Positions 1 to 9,097 of a stretch of 64,000 nucleotides of DNA are shown piece by piece. The notes below the pieces were generated by a model that saw nothing but the letters and a program-made list of their open reading frames with translations, ran no database searches and was not told the origin of the DNA. This DNA is from Ancylomarina euxina (GTDB lineage Bacteria; Bacteroidota; Bacteroidia; Bacteroidales; Marinifilaceae). The DNA is taken from contig NZ_QQWG01000022.1 of NCBI RefSeq assembly GCF_003863355.1, positions 1-64,000 on the forward strand, written 5' to 3'. Every line of letters starts with the position of its first letter. The first letter of the stretch is position 1. The translations under genes and the position numbers were made by a program.

Positions 1-110
1 GGTACAATACATGTAGAAGGCATTCTTCTTTAAATTATCTTTCGCCTTTAGAATACGGAAGGCTATTAAATAATCAAAAGAGAGCGGCATGACTTAACTT
101 ATTGTCCACA

Positions 111-259
111 TTTTTGTTGCAAGTCCAGTTGGAGAGCCACAGCTTTTTTTTTTACCCTTTATTCATGAAGTAAAACCTAAACATTCTCCTCCTTAAAAAG
201 GAGGAGTACCCAAACTTGTTTGGGGGAGGTGGTTTGTCTGTTTGGACTTGCAACAAAAA
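111..259. repeat. 149-bp element bounded by a perfect 17-bp inverted repeat
   Basis: The left arm TTTTTGTTGCAAGTCCA (111-127) is exactly complementary to TGGACTTGCAACAAAAA (243-259). Inside are two further perfect hairpins: CTCCTCCTT/AAGGAGGAG (186-194 with 198-206) and CCCAAAC/GTTTGGG (209-215 with 218-224). There is no ORF. The architecture suggests a small non-autonomous mobile element (MITE-like) or a structured interspersed repeat; that is inference, since no second copy lies in this window. Confidence 0.6.
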
Positions 260-629
260 CAGGGGCAATGATAAATTGACCCTATTCCGAAAGCTTCCGG
301 AACCCCCAAGCGGCTTAAACTATAGCTTAGGCAAAGTTCTCCTTTAGAGCTCAAAGATATGTGTCGAAATTAGGTTTTTGAGCCTGAATAAGCATCATAA
401 TTATAAAGACCTATTCTATTTTATGTATGTTAGTTGCTTTACTATGGTTTAATTTACTGTTAGCTAGTTGCTTTTTTATAGATTTGGGAAGCACAAAAAT
501 TGAGAAACTGATTTTATTGATATGTTACGACTCTTTATATACCAACTGAGTTTAATCCGATGCCATTTAAACTTATAAAAACTTGTGCATATTAATATTT
601 TTTGCAAGAATAAAAAGGCCATTAGATAC
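260..629. other. intergenic, no gene seen
   Basis: This is AT-rich sequence between the inverted-repeat element and the palindromic segment ahead of the AraC gene. I found no coding region, tRNA or convincing terminator. Positions 1-110 are likewise without a recognisable gene. Confidence 0.5.
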
Positions 630-723
630 AATGCTAAGGGTTAATGCTAAGAATAATAGCAACTTAAAATAAATAACAGATAGTGGGATAAAGTGCATGG
701 CACCTTACCGACTTGTTAGCATT
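630..723. repeat. imperfect palindromic segment upstream of the araC-like gene
   Basis: AATGCTAA occurs twice (630-637 and 643-650) and its complement TTAGCATT occurs at 716-723, just before the AraC-family ORF. A small GTGC/GCAC hairpin (693-703) lies between. It could be a cassette boundary (attC-like) or an operator; only the repeats themselves are seen. Confidence 0.3.
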
Positions 724-748
724 CATATAAAACCACTACAGACAGACA

Positions 749-1495
749 ATGGTTATAGATAAAACATATCATCCCAGTTATCCACTTAATCAATATGTTG
801 ATTTAATTTGGGTTGGTAAAGGATCTGACCTTAAAATTAGTTCTAGCCATCATGCTGCCTTATTTACAGAGTTGATTTTCAATTATGGAGATACGTTCAA
901 TATTGAAGGTCAAAATGTTGAAAATCTTGCGTCTAATATCGACCATCAAATTCTTTCTGGATTAAAAACAGAACCATTTCAAACAAAAATATCAGGAGCT
1001 TATAGTAATGTTGGGCTGATTTTAAAACCATTTTGTTATGGAATGATTTATAATAAGTTTGGGACAAAAGCAATGGAACAAATTTCTGAAATGTTATTTG
1101 AACATCTTTTCATCCCGACAAACCCTGATTTTGAAAAAGTTGAACAGTATCTCTTAAAAATATTTAATGTAAATCCTGTTGACAATGATTTAGCAAAGTT
1201 TGAAAAGTATGTTTCTTCTAATCTACTTGAAAAAGGAAGTCTAAGAGATTTTAATATGTCAATTTCAATATCACAAAAAAGCTTCATTCAAAAATTTAAG
1301 AAACATTTTCTTCTTACACCAAGTGAATATATAAAACTTAAACAGGTGAATTATGCTATTCAATTACTACAGAGCAATAACTCTAAAAAACTTATAAATA
1401 TTGGATTGGATTCAGGCTTTTATGATCAATCTCACTTCATTAAGGTTTTCAAGAAATTTTGTGGAGTAACGCCTAAGCAATTTTTAAAAGGCTAA
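749..1495 (+). CDS. AraC-family transcriptional regulator
   Basis: A 248-residue cytoplasmic DNA-binding regulator. The C-terminal ~100 residues form the double helix-turn-helix of the AraC/XylS family; the second helix pair and signature are clear in GFYDQSHFIKVFKKFCGVTP (about residues 222-241), preceded by LTPSEYIKLKQVNYAIQLL. The N-terminal ~150 residues are a ligand-sensing domain of the type common in Bacteroidota AraC proteins; the ligand is unknown. It precedes a DHFR-like gene and a UvrA-like ATPase in the same direction with a 77-bp gap, so it probably regulates that pair. The surrounding palindromes suggest an acquired segment. The family call is secure; target and inducer are not known. 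Confidence 0.85.
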   Translation: MVIDKTYHPSYPLNQYVDLIWVGKGSDLKISSSHHAALFTELIFNYGDTFNIEGQNVENLASNIDHQILSGLKTEPFQTKISGAYSNVGLILKPFCYGMIYNKFGTKAMEQISEMLFEHLFIPTNPDFEKVEQYLLKIFNVNPVDNDLAKFEKYVSSNLLEKGSLRDFNMSISISQKSFIQKFKKHFLLTPSEYIKLKQVNYAIQLLQSNNSKKLINIGLDSGFYDQSHFIKVFKKFCGVTPKQFLKG

Positions 1496-1572
1496 GTTGA
1501 CAAGGGTAAATTCTGTACTATTTTGAATCATACTCAATATTTAATTTTGTAAATTAATTTAAAAATAAGATT

Positions 1573-2103
1573 ATGAGGAAAATAGTATTGTATATAAGTA
1601 TGAGTGTTGATGGATACCTTGCTACAAAGAATGATGACATATCGTGGTTATCGGTTGTAGAAAAGGAAGGTGAAGATTATGGATATGGAGATTTTTATAA
1701 AGACGTAGACACCTACATTGTTGGAAAAACAACTTACGACACAATTCTTGAGTTAACAGGCGGTGTATTACCTCAAGCACAAAATCTAGATTGTTACGTA
1801 ATCACGAGACAGGACATAGATAACAAGGAAGGTGTTAAGTTCTATAATGGCGACTTAGAAACATTGATACATAAATTGAAATCGGAAGACGGAAAAGATA
1901 TTGTTTGCGATGGCGGTGGACAAATTGTAAAAATGTTGATGGAAAAGAATTTAATTGATGAATATATTATCTCTGTAATTCCAATTTTTCTTGGAGAAGG
2001 GAAGCGTTTATTTAAGGGAGGGGTAGATACAATAAACTTAAAAGCACTTCCAAGTAAATATTTTGAAACTGGTCTTGTTCAACTTCATTATATCAAGCAA
2101 TGA
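1573..2103 (+). CDS. dihydrofolate reductase-like (RibD C-terminal family) oxidoreductase
   Basis: A 176-residue protein of the DHFR/RibD-C superfamily. It starts with the typical strand and loop (IVLYISMSVDGYLATK), has the central GKTTYDTI helix seen where DHFR has its NADP-binding arginine/threonine turn, a glycine-rich CDGGGQIV cofactor loop (about residue 114) and a C-terminal IPIFLGEGKRLF motif. Such single-domain proteins (YwjB/YyaP type) are NAD(P)H-dependent reductases of unknown substrate and should not be taken as true folate enzymes. The stop overlaps the start of the next gene by four bases (ATGA), so the two are translationally coupled. Confidence 0.85.
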   Translation: MRKIVLYISMSVDGYLATKNDDISWLSVVEKEGEDYGYGDFYKDVDTYIVGKTTYDTILELTGGVLPQAQNLDCYVITRQDIDNKEGVKFYNGDLETLIHKLKSEDGKDIVCDGGGQIVKMLMEKNLIDEYIISVIPIFLGEGKRLFKGGVDTINLKALPSKYFETGLVQLHYIKQ

Positions 2104-4367
2104 GAAATATTATAATAAAAGGAGCAAGGCAAAACAATTTGAAAAATTTGGATGTAGAAATTCCAAGAAATCAAATTGTGTTGTTTACAGGAGTATCTGG
2201 TTCAGGAAAATCCTCGCTTGTTTTTGAAACCATAAACTCAGAGGCACAACGGCAACTTTATGACACCTTTAGCACATTTGCAAGAAGCAGAATGCCTAAG
2301 TATGAGCAAGCTGATTATGATTTGGTTGAAAATTTATCTCCTGCAATTCTAATCGAACAAAAAAGGTTTTCAGGAAATTCAAGGTCAACAGTTGGTACAG
2401 TAACTGAGATTTTTACTTACCTGCGATTGTTATATTCCCGTATTGGTTCTGAATTTATCGGAGGTTCAAATCATTATTCCTTTAATTCCCCAGAAGGAAT
2501 GTGCGAAAATTGTAGTGGAACTGGTAAAGCAACAAAAATTGAAATTGATTCTCTGATAGATTGGGATAAATCAATAAATAATGGTGGGATTTTATTTAGT
2601 GATTTCAAAATTGATTCTATTTATTGGAAACAGATTGTAATGTCTAATTTGTTCGATTGTGACAAACCTTTTAAAGATTTCTCAGAATCTGAAATAAATG
2701 ACTTCTTATATGCGAAAGCCATTCGTTACAATATGGGAAGTGAAGAAGGATTTCTTAAAGGTAATTACGAAGGTATATACAGAAAAATCAATCGGTTATA
2801 TTTAAATAAAGACATCGCAAGCTTATCAAAAAAGAAGCAGGATGTTTTAAAGTATTACATTCATCAAGGGACTTGTGATAAATGCAGTGGGGCACGATTA
2901 AACGAAAAAGCTCTTTCGATAAAAATAAATGAAAAGAATATTTATGAATTGTGCCAGTTGCAATTGAATGAACTGCATGATTTTATTTCACAAATTGAAA
3001 ATCCACTTGCTGAAACAGTTCTTCAACAAATAAAATTACGCTTGCAATATTTAATAAATATTGGTGTCGGTTATTTAAATCTATCAAGAGAAACAAGTAC
3101 ATTGTCGGGAGGAGAAGCACAACGTGTTAAGCTTGCGAAACAATTAGGAAGCAGTTTAACCGAAATGCTTTACATCCTAGACGAGCCAAGTGTTGGACTG
3201 CATCCAAGAGATGTGCATTTGGTCAATGAATTGTTTAAAGAGCTAAAAGAAGCAGGGAATACTGTTTTGGTAGTAGAACACGACCCTGATGTTATAAAAA
3301 TAGCAGACCACATCATTGACATTGGACCAGATGCAGGAATAAAAGGCGGAAAGATTGTTTATCAAGGAGATTTTATAGGTTTGCAAAAGTCGGATACGTT
3401 AACAGGTAAATTTTTGAATGCGCCAATAAAACGACAAAAACCGTTACGAAAATCAAACGAACATTTTCAAATTTCCAATGCAACAGCTAATAATCTTAAG
3501 AATATTTCTGTAAGTATTCCTAAGAAAATATTTGTTTGTGTAACTGGCGTTGCTGGTTCAGGAAAAAGCTCATTGATACATAAAGAATTTGTAAAGAGAA
3601 ATCCTGAATCAATTGTGATAGACCAGAGTCCAGTTGGTCAATCTGAACGTTCCAATTCCGCTACTTACACAGGAGTTTTCGATTTAATTCGAAAAGAATT
3701 TGCCAAAGCCAATAAGGTAAATAGCTCTTTGTTTAGTTTCAATTCAAAAGGTGCTTGTCCAAAATGTAACGGATTAGGTTACATTACAATTGATATGGCA
3801 TTTCTTGATTCAGTAAAATCAAAATGCGAGGAATGTGATGGAAAAAGATATAGCAAAGAAGTTTTAAAGTACAAGTACAAAGGGATAAACATCTTTGAAG
3901 TATTAGAACTGACGATTAATCAAGCATATGAATTCTTTGAAAACAAAGAAATCCAATCAAAGCTTAAATTACTTATTGACGTAGGATTAGGATATTTAAA
4001 ACTTGGGCAACCGCTTTCAACATTATCTGGTGGAGAATGTCAACGAGTAAAACTTGCAAGCGAATTACATAAGCAAGGGAATATTTACATTATGGACGAG
4101 CCGACAACTGGTTTGCATATGTCTGACATCAAGAAGATTATTGAACTAATGAATAAACTGGTAGAAAATGGTAATTCATTAATCGTGATAGAACACAATT
4201 TAGATGTAATAAATAATTCTGACTGGATAATTGACATCGGGCTTGAAGGTGGGATAGCTGGCGGAGAATTGATTTTTGAAGGAACTCCTGAAGAGATTAT
4301 TAATTGCGAAAAAAGTTATACTGGAAAATATTTGAAAGAATACAGACAAAGGAAATACGAATGCTAA
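2100..4367 (+). CDS. short UvrA-like dual ABC ATPase
   Basis: A 755-residue UvrA-family protein with two ABC ATPase cassettes. Walker A motifs are GVSGSGKSSL (about residue 31) and GVAGSGKSSL (about 482); signature motifs are LSGGEAQRVKLA (about 335) and LSGGECQRVKLA (about 642). Cys pairs of UvrA-type zinc modules are present (CENCSGTG, CDKCSGAR, CPKCNGLG, CEECDGKR). Housekeeping UvrA is about 940 residues, so this belongs to the shorter UvrA2/DrrC-like class, whose members include drug-tolerance proteins and which often lacks the UvrB-binding region. Coupling to the DHFR-like gene and proximity to an AraC regulator fit a stress- or drug-response module; that role is inferred. Confidence 0.85.
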   Translation: MRNIIIKGARQNNLKNLDVEIPRNQIVLFTGVSGSGKSSLVFETINSEAQRQLYDTFSTFARSRMPKYEQADYDLVENLSPAILIEQKRFSGNSRSTVGTVTEIFTYLRLLYSRIGSEFIGGSNHYSFNSPEGMCENCSGTGKATKIEIDSLIDWDKSINNGGILFSDFKIDSIYWKQIVMSNLFDCDKPFKDFSESEINDFLYAKAIRYNMGSEEGFLKGNYEGIYRKINRLYLNKDIASLSKKKQDVLKYYIHQGTCDKCSGARLNEKALSIKINEKNIYELCQLQLNELHDFISQIENPLAETVLQQIKLRLQYLINIGVGYLNLSRETSTLSGGEAQRVKLAKQLGSSLTEMLYILDEPSVGLHPRDVHLVNELFKELKEAGNTVLVVEHDPDVIKIADHIIDIGPDAGIKGGKIVYQGDFIGLQKSDTLTGKFLNAPIKRQKPLRKSNEHFQISNATANNLKNISVSIPKKIFVCVTGVAGSGKSSLIHKEFVKRNPESIVIDQSPVGQSERSNSATYTGVFDLIRKEFAKANKVNSSLFSFNSKGACPKCNGLGYITIDMAFLDSVKSKCEECDGKRYSKEVLKYKYKGINIFEVLELTINQAYEFFENKEIQSKLKLLIDVGLGYLKLGQPLSTLSGGECQRVKLASELHKQGNIYIMDEPTTGLHMSDIKKIIELMNKLVENGNSLIVIEHNLDVINNSDWIIDIGLEGGIAGGELIFEGTPEEIINCEKSYTGKYLKEYRQRKYEC

Positions 4368-4412
4368 CAATATATAAAAATAATAGCCGAAACAGTAGTA
4401 AATTCATTGGTT

Positions 4413-4468
4413 GTAGCCCGCTTCAACTTTCTTGTAACTTGACAGGAAAGTGCCACGCAGTCGGCTAC
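4413..4468. repeat. 56-bp imperfect cruciform after the uvrA-like gene
   Basis: GTAGCC (4413-4418) pairs with GGCTAC (4463-4468); inside, CTTTCTTGT pairs with ACAGGAAAG with one wobble. The two arms resemble each other in reverse complement with bulges, as in integron attC sites. A second pairing AATAG..CCGA (4382-4390) with TCGG..CTATT (4461-4472) is an alternative. It lies between the UvrA-like gene and the next ORF. Confidence 0.45.
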
Positions 4469-4563
4469 TATTCTTATACTCACCGTAAACAATTTAATGA
4501 AGACGCATTTATTAAAAATGATAGAATTTAAATTTAACTAACTAATACAATTATTAGCAGAGT

Positions 4564-5271
4564 ATGAATGATAAAACAAAAAAAGAGATTAAATTTTTAA
4601 AAGTATATTCTGGATTCTTAACGGTTGTTTTATTGTCAACCATCTTTTATGTAATGAATCAAACTAAAGACAGAAACTTTAAAGAAATTAATGTTGAGAG
4701 AATTAATATTGTTGAAAGTAATGGTGATTTAAAATTAGTTATTAGTAATAGTAAAAGACAGCATCAAGGAATTATAAATGGAAAACCATTACCGAAAAGA
4801 GAAAGACAAGCAGGATTGATTTTTTTCAACTCTGTTGGAGATGAATGTGGAGGATTGATATATGATGGAAATGATAAAGAAGCAGGATTAGTTCTTTCAG
4901 TAGATAAATACAGAGATGACCAAGTAATGCAACTTCGATATGTTGAGAATACGGAAAAGGATGCTAGAACATATGGCATGCAATTTTGGGATTATCCCAA
5001 AGAAGACGGATATCAGAAAAGAAATAAAGCTTTCGAAGATTTGCAAAAGATAGAAGACAATAAGGAAAAAAGAGCTGCCTATCTAAAAATGAAGCAAGAT
5101 GGTTTGTTGCCAGAAGATAGAATGTTTGTTGGTAAGAAAATGAACAAAGATGTAGGATTATTTATTAACGATAATAAAGGAAGACCAAGAATAAAAATAT
5201 ATATAGACAATGATAATAATCCAAAAATAGAACTTCTGAATGAGGCAGGGAATGTTTTGGTAAAAGAATAA
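4564..5271 (+). CDS. membrane-anchored protein of unknown function
   Basis: A 235-residue protein I do not recognise. Residues 1-15 are basic (KTKKEIKFLK) and are followed by one hydrophobic segment (about 15-31, VYSGFLTVVLLSTIFYV), a signal anchor with a probably periplasmic remainder. The body is hydrophilic, with repeated short beta-like motifs in which a residue pattern such as ..GLIFFNSVGDECGGLIY.. (about residue 91) recurs near the end (..DVGLFINDNKGRPRIKIYID.., about 197), suggesting internal beta repeats. A charged Lys/Glu-rich stretch lies between (about 150-180). It stands alone between two imperfect palindromes, consistent with a single-gene cassette. No function is proposed. Confidence 0.7.
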   Translation: MNDKTKKEIKFLKVYSGFLTVVLLSTIFYVMNQTKDRNFKEINVERINIVESNGDLKLVISNSKRQHQGIINGKPLPKRERQAGLIFFNSVGDECGGLIYDGNDKEAGLVLSVDKYRDDQVMQLRYVENTEKDARTYGMQFWDYPKEDGYQKRNKAFEDLQKIEDNKEKRAAYLKMKQDGLLPEDRMFVGKKMNKDVGLFINDNKGRPRIKIYIDNDNNPKIELLNEAGNVLVKE

Positions 5272-5276
5272 AAGGT

Positions 5277-5474
5277 TTACAACAGGCGTTCATATAACAT
5301 AAACGTGTAGCGAATTCTCGAAGGTTTTGCGCTTTTAATGAGCAACGGGAAACTAGCCATTTCAGAATCGTTATAGTTAAATGTAATCCTAAAATAGCGA
5401 CCTTGCCTTTTTATAAAAATGAAAACATAAATCAACTAGGGCGCCTACCTTATATAGCGCTATCCGTTGGCTGC
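5277..5474. repeat. possible attC-like imperfect inverted repeat
   Basis: The left end CAACAGGCGTTCATATAA (from about 5280) resembles the reverse complement of the right end (TTATATAGCGCTATCCGTTG, about 5451-5470): both begin CAAC and end TATAA with GCG between. This is the layout of a large integron-type recombination site, but the match is imperfect and no integrase is in view. A smaller ACCTTA/TAAGGT pair encloses the right end. Confidence 0.25.
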
Positions 5475-5555
5475 AACTTGGTAAGGTCAAGGCATATAGT
5501 GTCAATTATGTGACTTGTACAACTGTAAACTATCTCCCTATACATACAAAATACG

Positions 5556-6482
5556 ATGATCGGTACAAAAACAAAAGGTACATTTATGATTTTGCTTTCG
5601 GCAATATTCTTTGGTCTTATGCCTTTTTTCGCTCTAAAAATATATGCGGAGGGATTCGATGTTAATAACTTACTGTTGTATCGATTTGGTTTTGCCTTTT
5701 TATGGATCGTCTTATTTTGTTTGTATAAAAGGATTGATATTAGAATTAATAAAAAACAGTTCTTTCTACTTTTATTTGTCACCATTATAGGAACCATGAT
5801 GACAACATACACCCTCTTTTTATCCTATCAATATATTTCTTCGGGACTTGCAAGTACCCTGCATTTTGTATACCCTATACTAACTATTGCCCTGGCAAGT
5901 CTGATTTACAAAGAGAAGTTTACTGTTCGAAAAATGACGGCCTTATTTTTATCGATAATTGGTATTGGTCTTTTATCCATAGGCAGTGAAAGCGATTTGA
6001 ATATGATTGGCATTATTTGGGCTCTGGTATCAGGCCTACTCTATGCCATTTATATTATTGGAATGGCCCATAAGGAGCTTAAAAAAATATCCCCTTTTAG
6101 TGTTGCCTTTTGGATTTTTGGGATGACCACTCTGCTCTTTTTTTGCAAATGCATTTTAACCGATCAGATCAATACCAATTTCACACCAAGTTCTTTATTT
6201 TATATTTTGAATTTAAGCGTCTGGTCGACCTTTCTTGCAGTGGTTTTGTTTTATAAAGGCATGAAATATATTGGGCCAGGTAAGGCTTCTCTTTTATCAA
6301 CTTTGGAACCTCTTACAGGTGTTATTGTAGGGATATTGGTTTTTAATGAAAAAATGGACTTGAAAAGCTCTCTGGCAATTGTATTGATCTTAACATCAGT
6401 GCTCTCTGTTGTGCAAACAAAAGAAAATAAATTCCACCTCTTGTTTCATAAAATAAGGCAGAATAAATTAAAGAAAGCTTAA
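5556..6482 (+). CDS. EamA/DMT-family inner-membrane transporter
   Basis: A 308-residue polytopic membrane protein with about ten hydrophobic helices arranged as two EamA repeats, the drug/metabolite transporter fold. The second repeat contains the family motif around LSTLEPLTGVIVGILVFNE (about residue 247), and the first shows STLHFVYPILTIALASLIYKE (about 108). Members export amino acids, metabolites or drugs by proton exchange; the substrate here cannot be read from sequence. The stop is nine bases from the convergent lon stop, with no room for an intervening terminator. Confidence 0.85.
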   Translation: MIGTKTKGTFMILLSAIFFGLMPFFALKIYAEGFDVNNLLLYRFGFAFLWIVLFCLYKRIDIRINKKQFFLLLFVTIIGTMMTTYTLFLSYQYISSGLASTLHFVYPILTIALASLIYKEKFTVRKMTALFLSIIGIGLLSIGSESDLNMIGIIWALVSGLLYAIYIIGMAHKELKKISPFSVAFWIFGMTTLLFFCKCILTDQINTNFTPSSLFYILNLSVWSTFLAVVLFYKGMKYIGPGKASLLSTLEPLTGVIVGILVFNEKMDLKSSLAIVLILTSVLSVVQTKENKFHLLFHKIRQNKLKKA

Positions 6483-6491
6483 TTCCAGATA

Positions 6492-8861
6492 TTATGAATA
6501 AGCGATTGTTAAAACATCAGTAAAATAATCTGCAAAGTGAACTTTGACTTCGTGTTTTAAGTATTGTGGTAAATCATCAAAATCCTTCTTATTTTCTTTT
6601 GGAAAAATAAGTTCATGAATACCCACACGAATTGCAGCGATTGTTTTTTCACGAATACCTCCAATGGGGAGAATTTTCCCTGTTAAGCTTAATTCCCCTG
6701 TCATTGCAATTCCTTTTTTAATAGGCTTGCTGTTCGCAAGGGAATGCAAGGCTAAAGCCATGGTAATACCTGCCGAAGGCCCATCTTTGGGAGTGGCACC
6801 TGCTGGAACATGCAGGTGAATCAGGTGCTTGTCAAAGAACGTATTAATGCTTTCATCCTTTTCTTCACTCAATAAGGAACGAATGTATGAATAAGCTATA
6901 TGGGCTGATTCCTGCATAACATTGCCGAGCTGCCCCGTTTGTTTAAAGCCTTCCGATTCATGTTTTATGGCTGACGCTTCGATATAAAGTGTCGCACCGC
7001 CATAGGCAGTCCATGCCAATCCAAGGGTAACACCAGGGATGGATTTATTATATAATTCTTCGGTTACAAATACGGCTTGCCCTAGAAAATCGATGATGTT
7101 TTTATTACTGACCGTTAGTTTTGTCGGTTTTTCTTCGGCAAGGATAAGTGTCGCTTTTCTCATTATTTTCTTGATTTGATTTTCAAGACTTCTCACCCCT
7201 GCTTCTCTGGCATACCCTTCAATAATTTTGGATAAGGCACTATGGGTAATTGTGATTTCTTTTGAAGTTAATCCATGTTCTTTTCGTTGTTTGGGAATTA
7301 AATACCGTTTAGCAATTTCAACTTTCTCTTCCAGTATGTACCCGGAAAGCTTAATGATTTCCATTCTATCCAATAAAGGTCTTGGAATTGTATCCAGCTG
7401 ATTGGCTGTTGTCACAAATAAAATATTAGACAAATCGAAGTGAACATCAAGATAATGATCCAGAAAATTGGTGTTTTGTTCCGGATCCAATACTTCGAGT
7501 AAAGCTGATGCCGGGTCGCCTTGATAACTGATGCCGATTTTATCAATTTCATCCAACATGATAACGGGATTGGACGTTTTTGTTCTTTTTAAGCTTTGCG
7601 TAATTTTGCCGGGCATAGCGCCTATATAGGTTCTTCTGTGCCCTTTTATTTCAGCTTCGTCGCGCATACCACCCAGAGAAAATCGATAGAATTTGCGATT
7701 CAAAGCATCGGCGATGGACTTGCCAATGGATGTTTTGCCCACACCAGGAGGACCAACCAGGCAAATAATGGATCCTGAAACTTTTCCCCTTTTAACGATG
7801 GTACTCACAAATTCTAAAATTCGTTGTTTAACATCATCCAATCCATAGTGTTGTTCATTCAGAATCTTGCGGGCTTTTTTTATATCATAGTTGTCTTTCG
7901 AGAAAATCCCCCAGGGCATATCGGTCAGCCAATTTAAATAGGAACGTGAAACATTAAACTCAGGAGAAGCTGAATCGAGTATTCTTAATTTATCCAACTC
8001 CTCTTGAACGACAATGGCAGCTTCCTTTGAGAATTTGAGAGCCTTAATCTTTTCTTCAATTTTTTCAATTTCTGAAGTCTTGTCATCCTTTTCCAGTCCT
8101 AATTCCTTTTTTATCACTTTTAATTGTTCACGCAAAAAGAATTCACGTTGATCGCTGGATATTTTTTCGCTTATCTGCGATTGAATATCTTCTTGTAAGC
8201 GAGTGATCTCAACTTCTTCTTTGAGAAGGATCAATAGTTTTTCACTGCGTTTGTGCAAATCAAATGTTTCGAGCAATTCCTGCAACTTAAAGGGATCACT
8301 TGAGATAAATGATGAGACAATATCCATTAGAAGCCCAGGAGCCTGCATACCCACTTCTGTAACAGATAGACGTATTTGCTCCTGAAACATCGGATTAAGT
8401 TTAATCAGCTCTTTTACAGAATTGATAACGGCTAAGGTATACGCTCTTAGCTCATCGTTAATTTTTCCTCTCTCTTCAATTTGATATCTAACAGTCCAGT
8501 GTTCTTTATCGTCGCGTTTTGTTTTTCGTACGTATTCGAAACGTGTAAGTGCTCGGGCAAGAAAGTGAATCTCATCTTCAGTTTTCTCAATAACCTTAAT
8601 GATTTTAACAAAAGTGCCTGTTTTGAAAAGAACCGAATTTGAAAAATCTTCTTCGTCCACTTCTTTAATAAAGGATATGCCCATAAAGCCATTATTCTTC
8701 TCCAAAGAGTAAGTAATTAAATCAACCAATTCGATTCCTGTATAGAGCAAGGGCAGGGTAATGCCAGGAAAGAGTGGTTTGTCCTCAATTGGTAAGACAA
8801 TAATATTGTCAGGGTAAATGTCAGAAACCAGCACGAGATCTTTTTTGCCTATTTTACTCAT
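6492..8861 (-). CDS. lon: ATP-dependent protease Lon
   Basis: A 789-residue Lon, the cytoplasmic ATP-dependent serine protease that degrades misfolded and regulatory proteins. It has the N-terminal substrate-binding domain (about 20-215), a coiled-coil segment (about 225-290), the AAA+ module with Walker A GPPGVGKTS (about 370) and Walker B VIMLDEIDKIG, and a C-terminal peptidase with catalytic Ser in KDGPSAGITMAL (about 694) and the partner Lys in MTGELSLTGKILPIGGIREK. Length is normal. Upstream on this strand there is a -7-like TATTTTTG (complement of 8905-8912) but no well-spaced -33. It is a single-gene unit, divergent from the lipoprotein gene at 9098. Confidence 0.97.
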   Translation of the reverse strand: MSKIGKKDLVLVSDIYPDNIIVLPIEDKPLFPGITLPLLYTGIELVDLITYSLEKNNGFMGISFIKEVDEEDFSNSVLFKTGTFVKIIKVIEKTEDEIHFLARALTRFEYVRKTKRDDKEHWTVRYQIEERGKINDELRAYTLAVINSVKELIKLNPMFQEQIRLSVTEVGMQAPGLLMDIVSSFISSDPFKLQELLETFDLHKRSEKLLILLKEEVEITRLQEDIQSQISEKISSDQREFFLREQLKVIKKELGLEKDDKTSEIEKIEEKIKALKFSKEAAIVVQEELDKLRILDSASPEFNVSRSYLNWLTDMPWGIFSKDNYDIKKARKILNEQHYGLDDVKQRILEFVSTIVKRGKVSGSIICLVGPPGVGKTSIGKSIADALNRKFYRFSLGGMRDEAEIKGHRRTYIGAMPGKITQSLKRTKTSNPVIMLDEIDKIGISYQGDPASALLEVLDPEQNTNFLDHYLDVHFDLSNILFVTTANQLDTIPRPLLDRMEIIKLSGYILEEKVEIAKRYLIPKQRKEHGLTSKEITITHSALSKIIEGYAREAGVRSLENQIKKIMRKATLILAEEKPTKLTVSNKNIIDFLGQAVFVTEELYNKSIPGVTLGLAWTAYGGATLYIEASAIKHESEGFKQTGQLGNVMQESAHIAYSYIRSLLSEEKDESINTFFDKHLIHLHVPAGATPKDGPSAGITMALALHSLANSKPIKKGIAMTGELSLTGKILPIGGIREKTIAAIRVGIHELIFPKENKKDFDDLPQYLKHEVKVHFADYFTDVLTIAYS

Positions 8862-9097
8862 AATCCTAAAAATTAGATGAAATAAGGACTCTATTAAATT
8901 TAATCAAAAATACAGATAGGAAAAATTAAATTTATTAGAAGAGTCTGCAAGTTTTTATGTCGATGGATTCTTATGTCCAAGCTTCCTAAGCATAATCTAT
9001 ATATTTAACATTATTTATAATTTCTTCCCGTCGCTATTTATTGTTAATTATTAAATTTGATATGAACAAAATAATATTAATTTATATAACTATCAGA

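Noticed and set aside
4304..4531. 75-codon ORF overlapping the end of the uvrA-like gene
   Set aside because: Its first part is out of frame inside the uvrA-like gene and the rest translates the 4413-4468 cruciform; it is more likely a structural element than a protein.
5450..5812. 120-codon minus-strand ORF at the start of the EamA transporter
   Set aside because: It is opposite a clear ten-helix transporter and has no domain.
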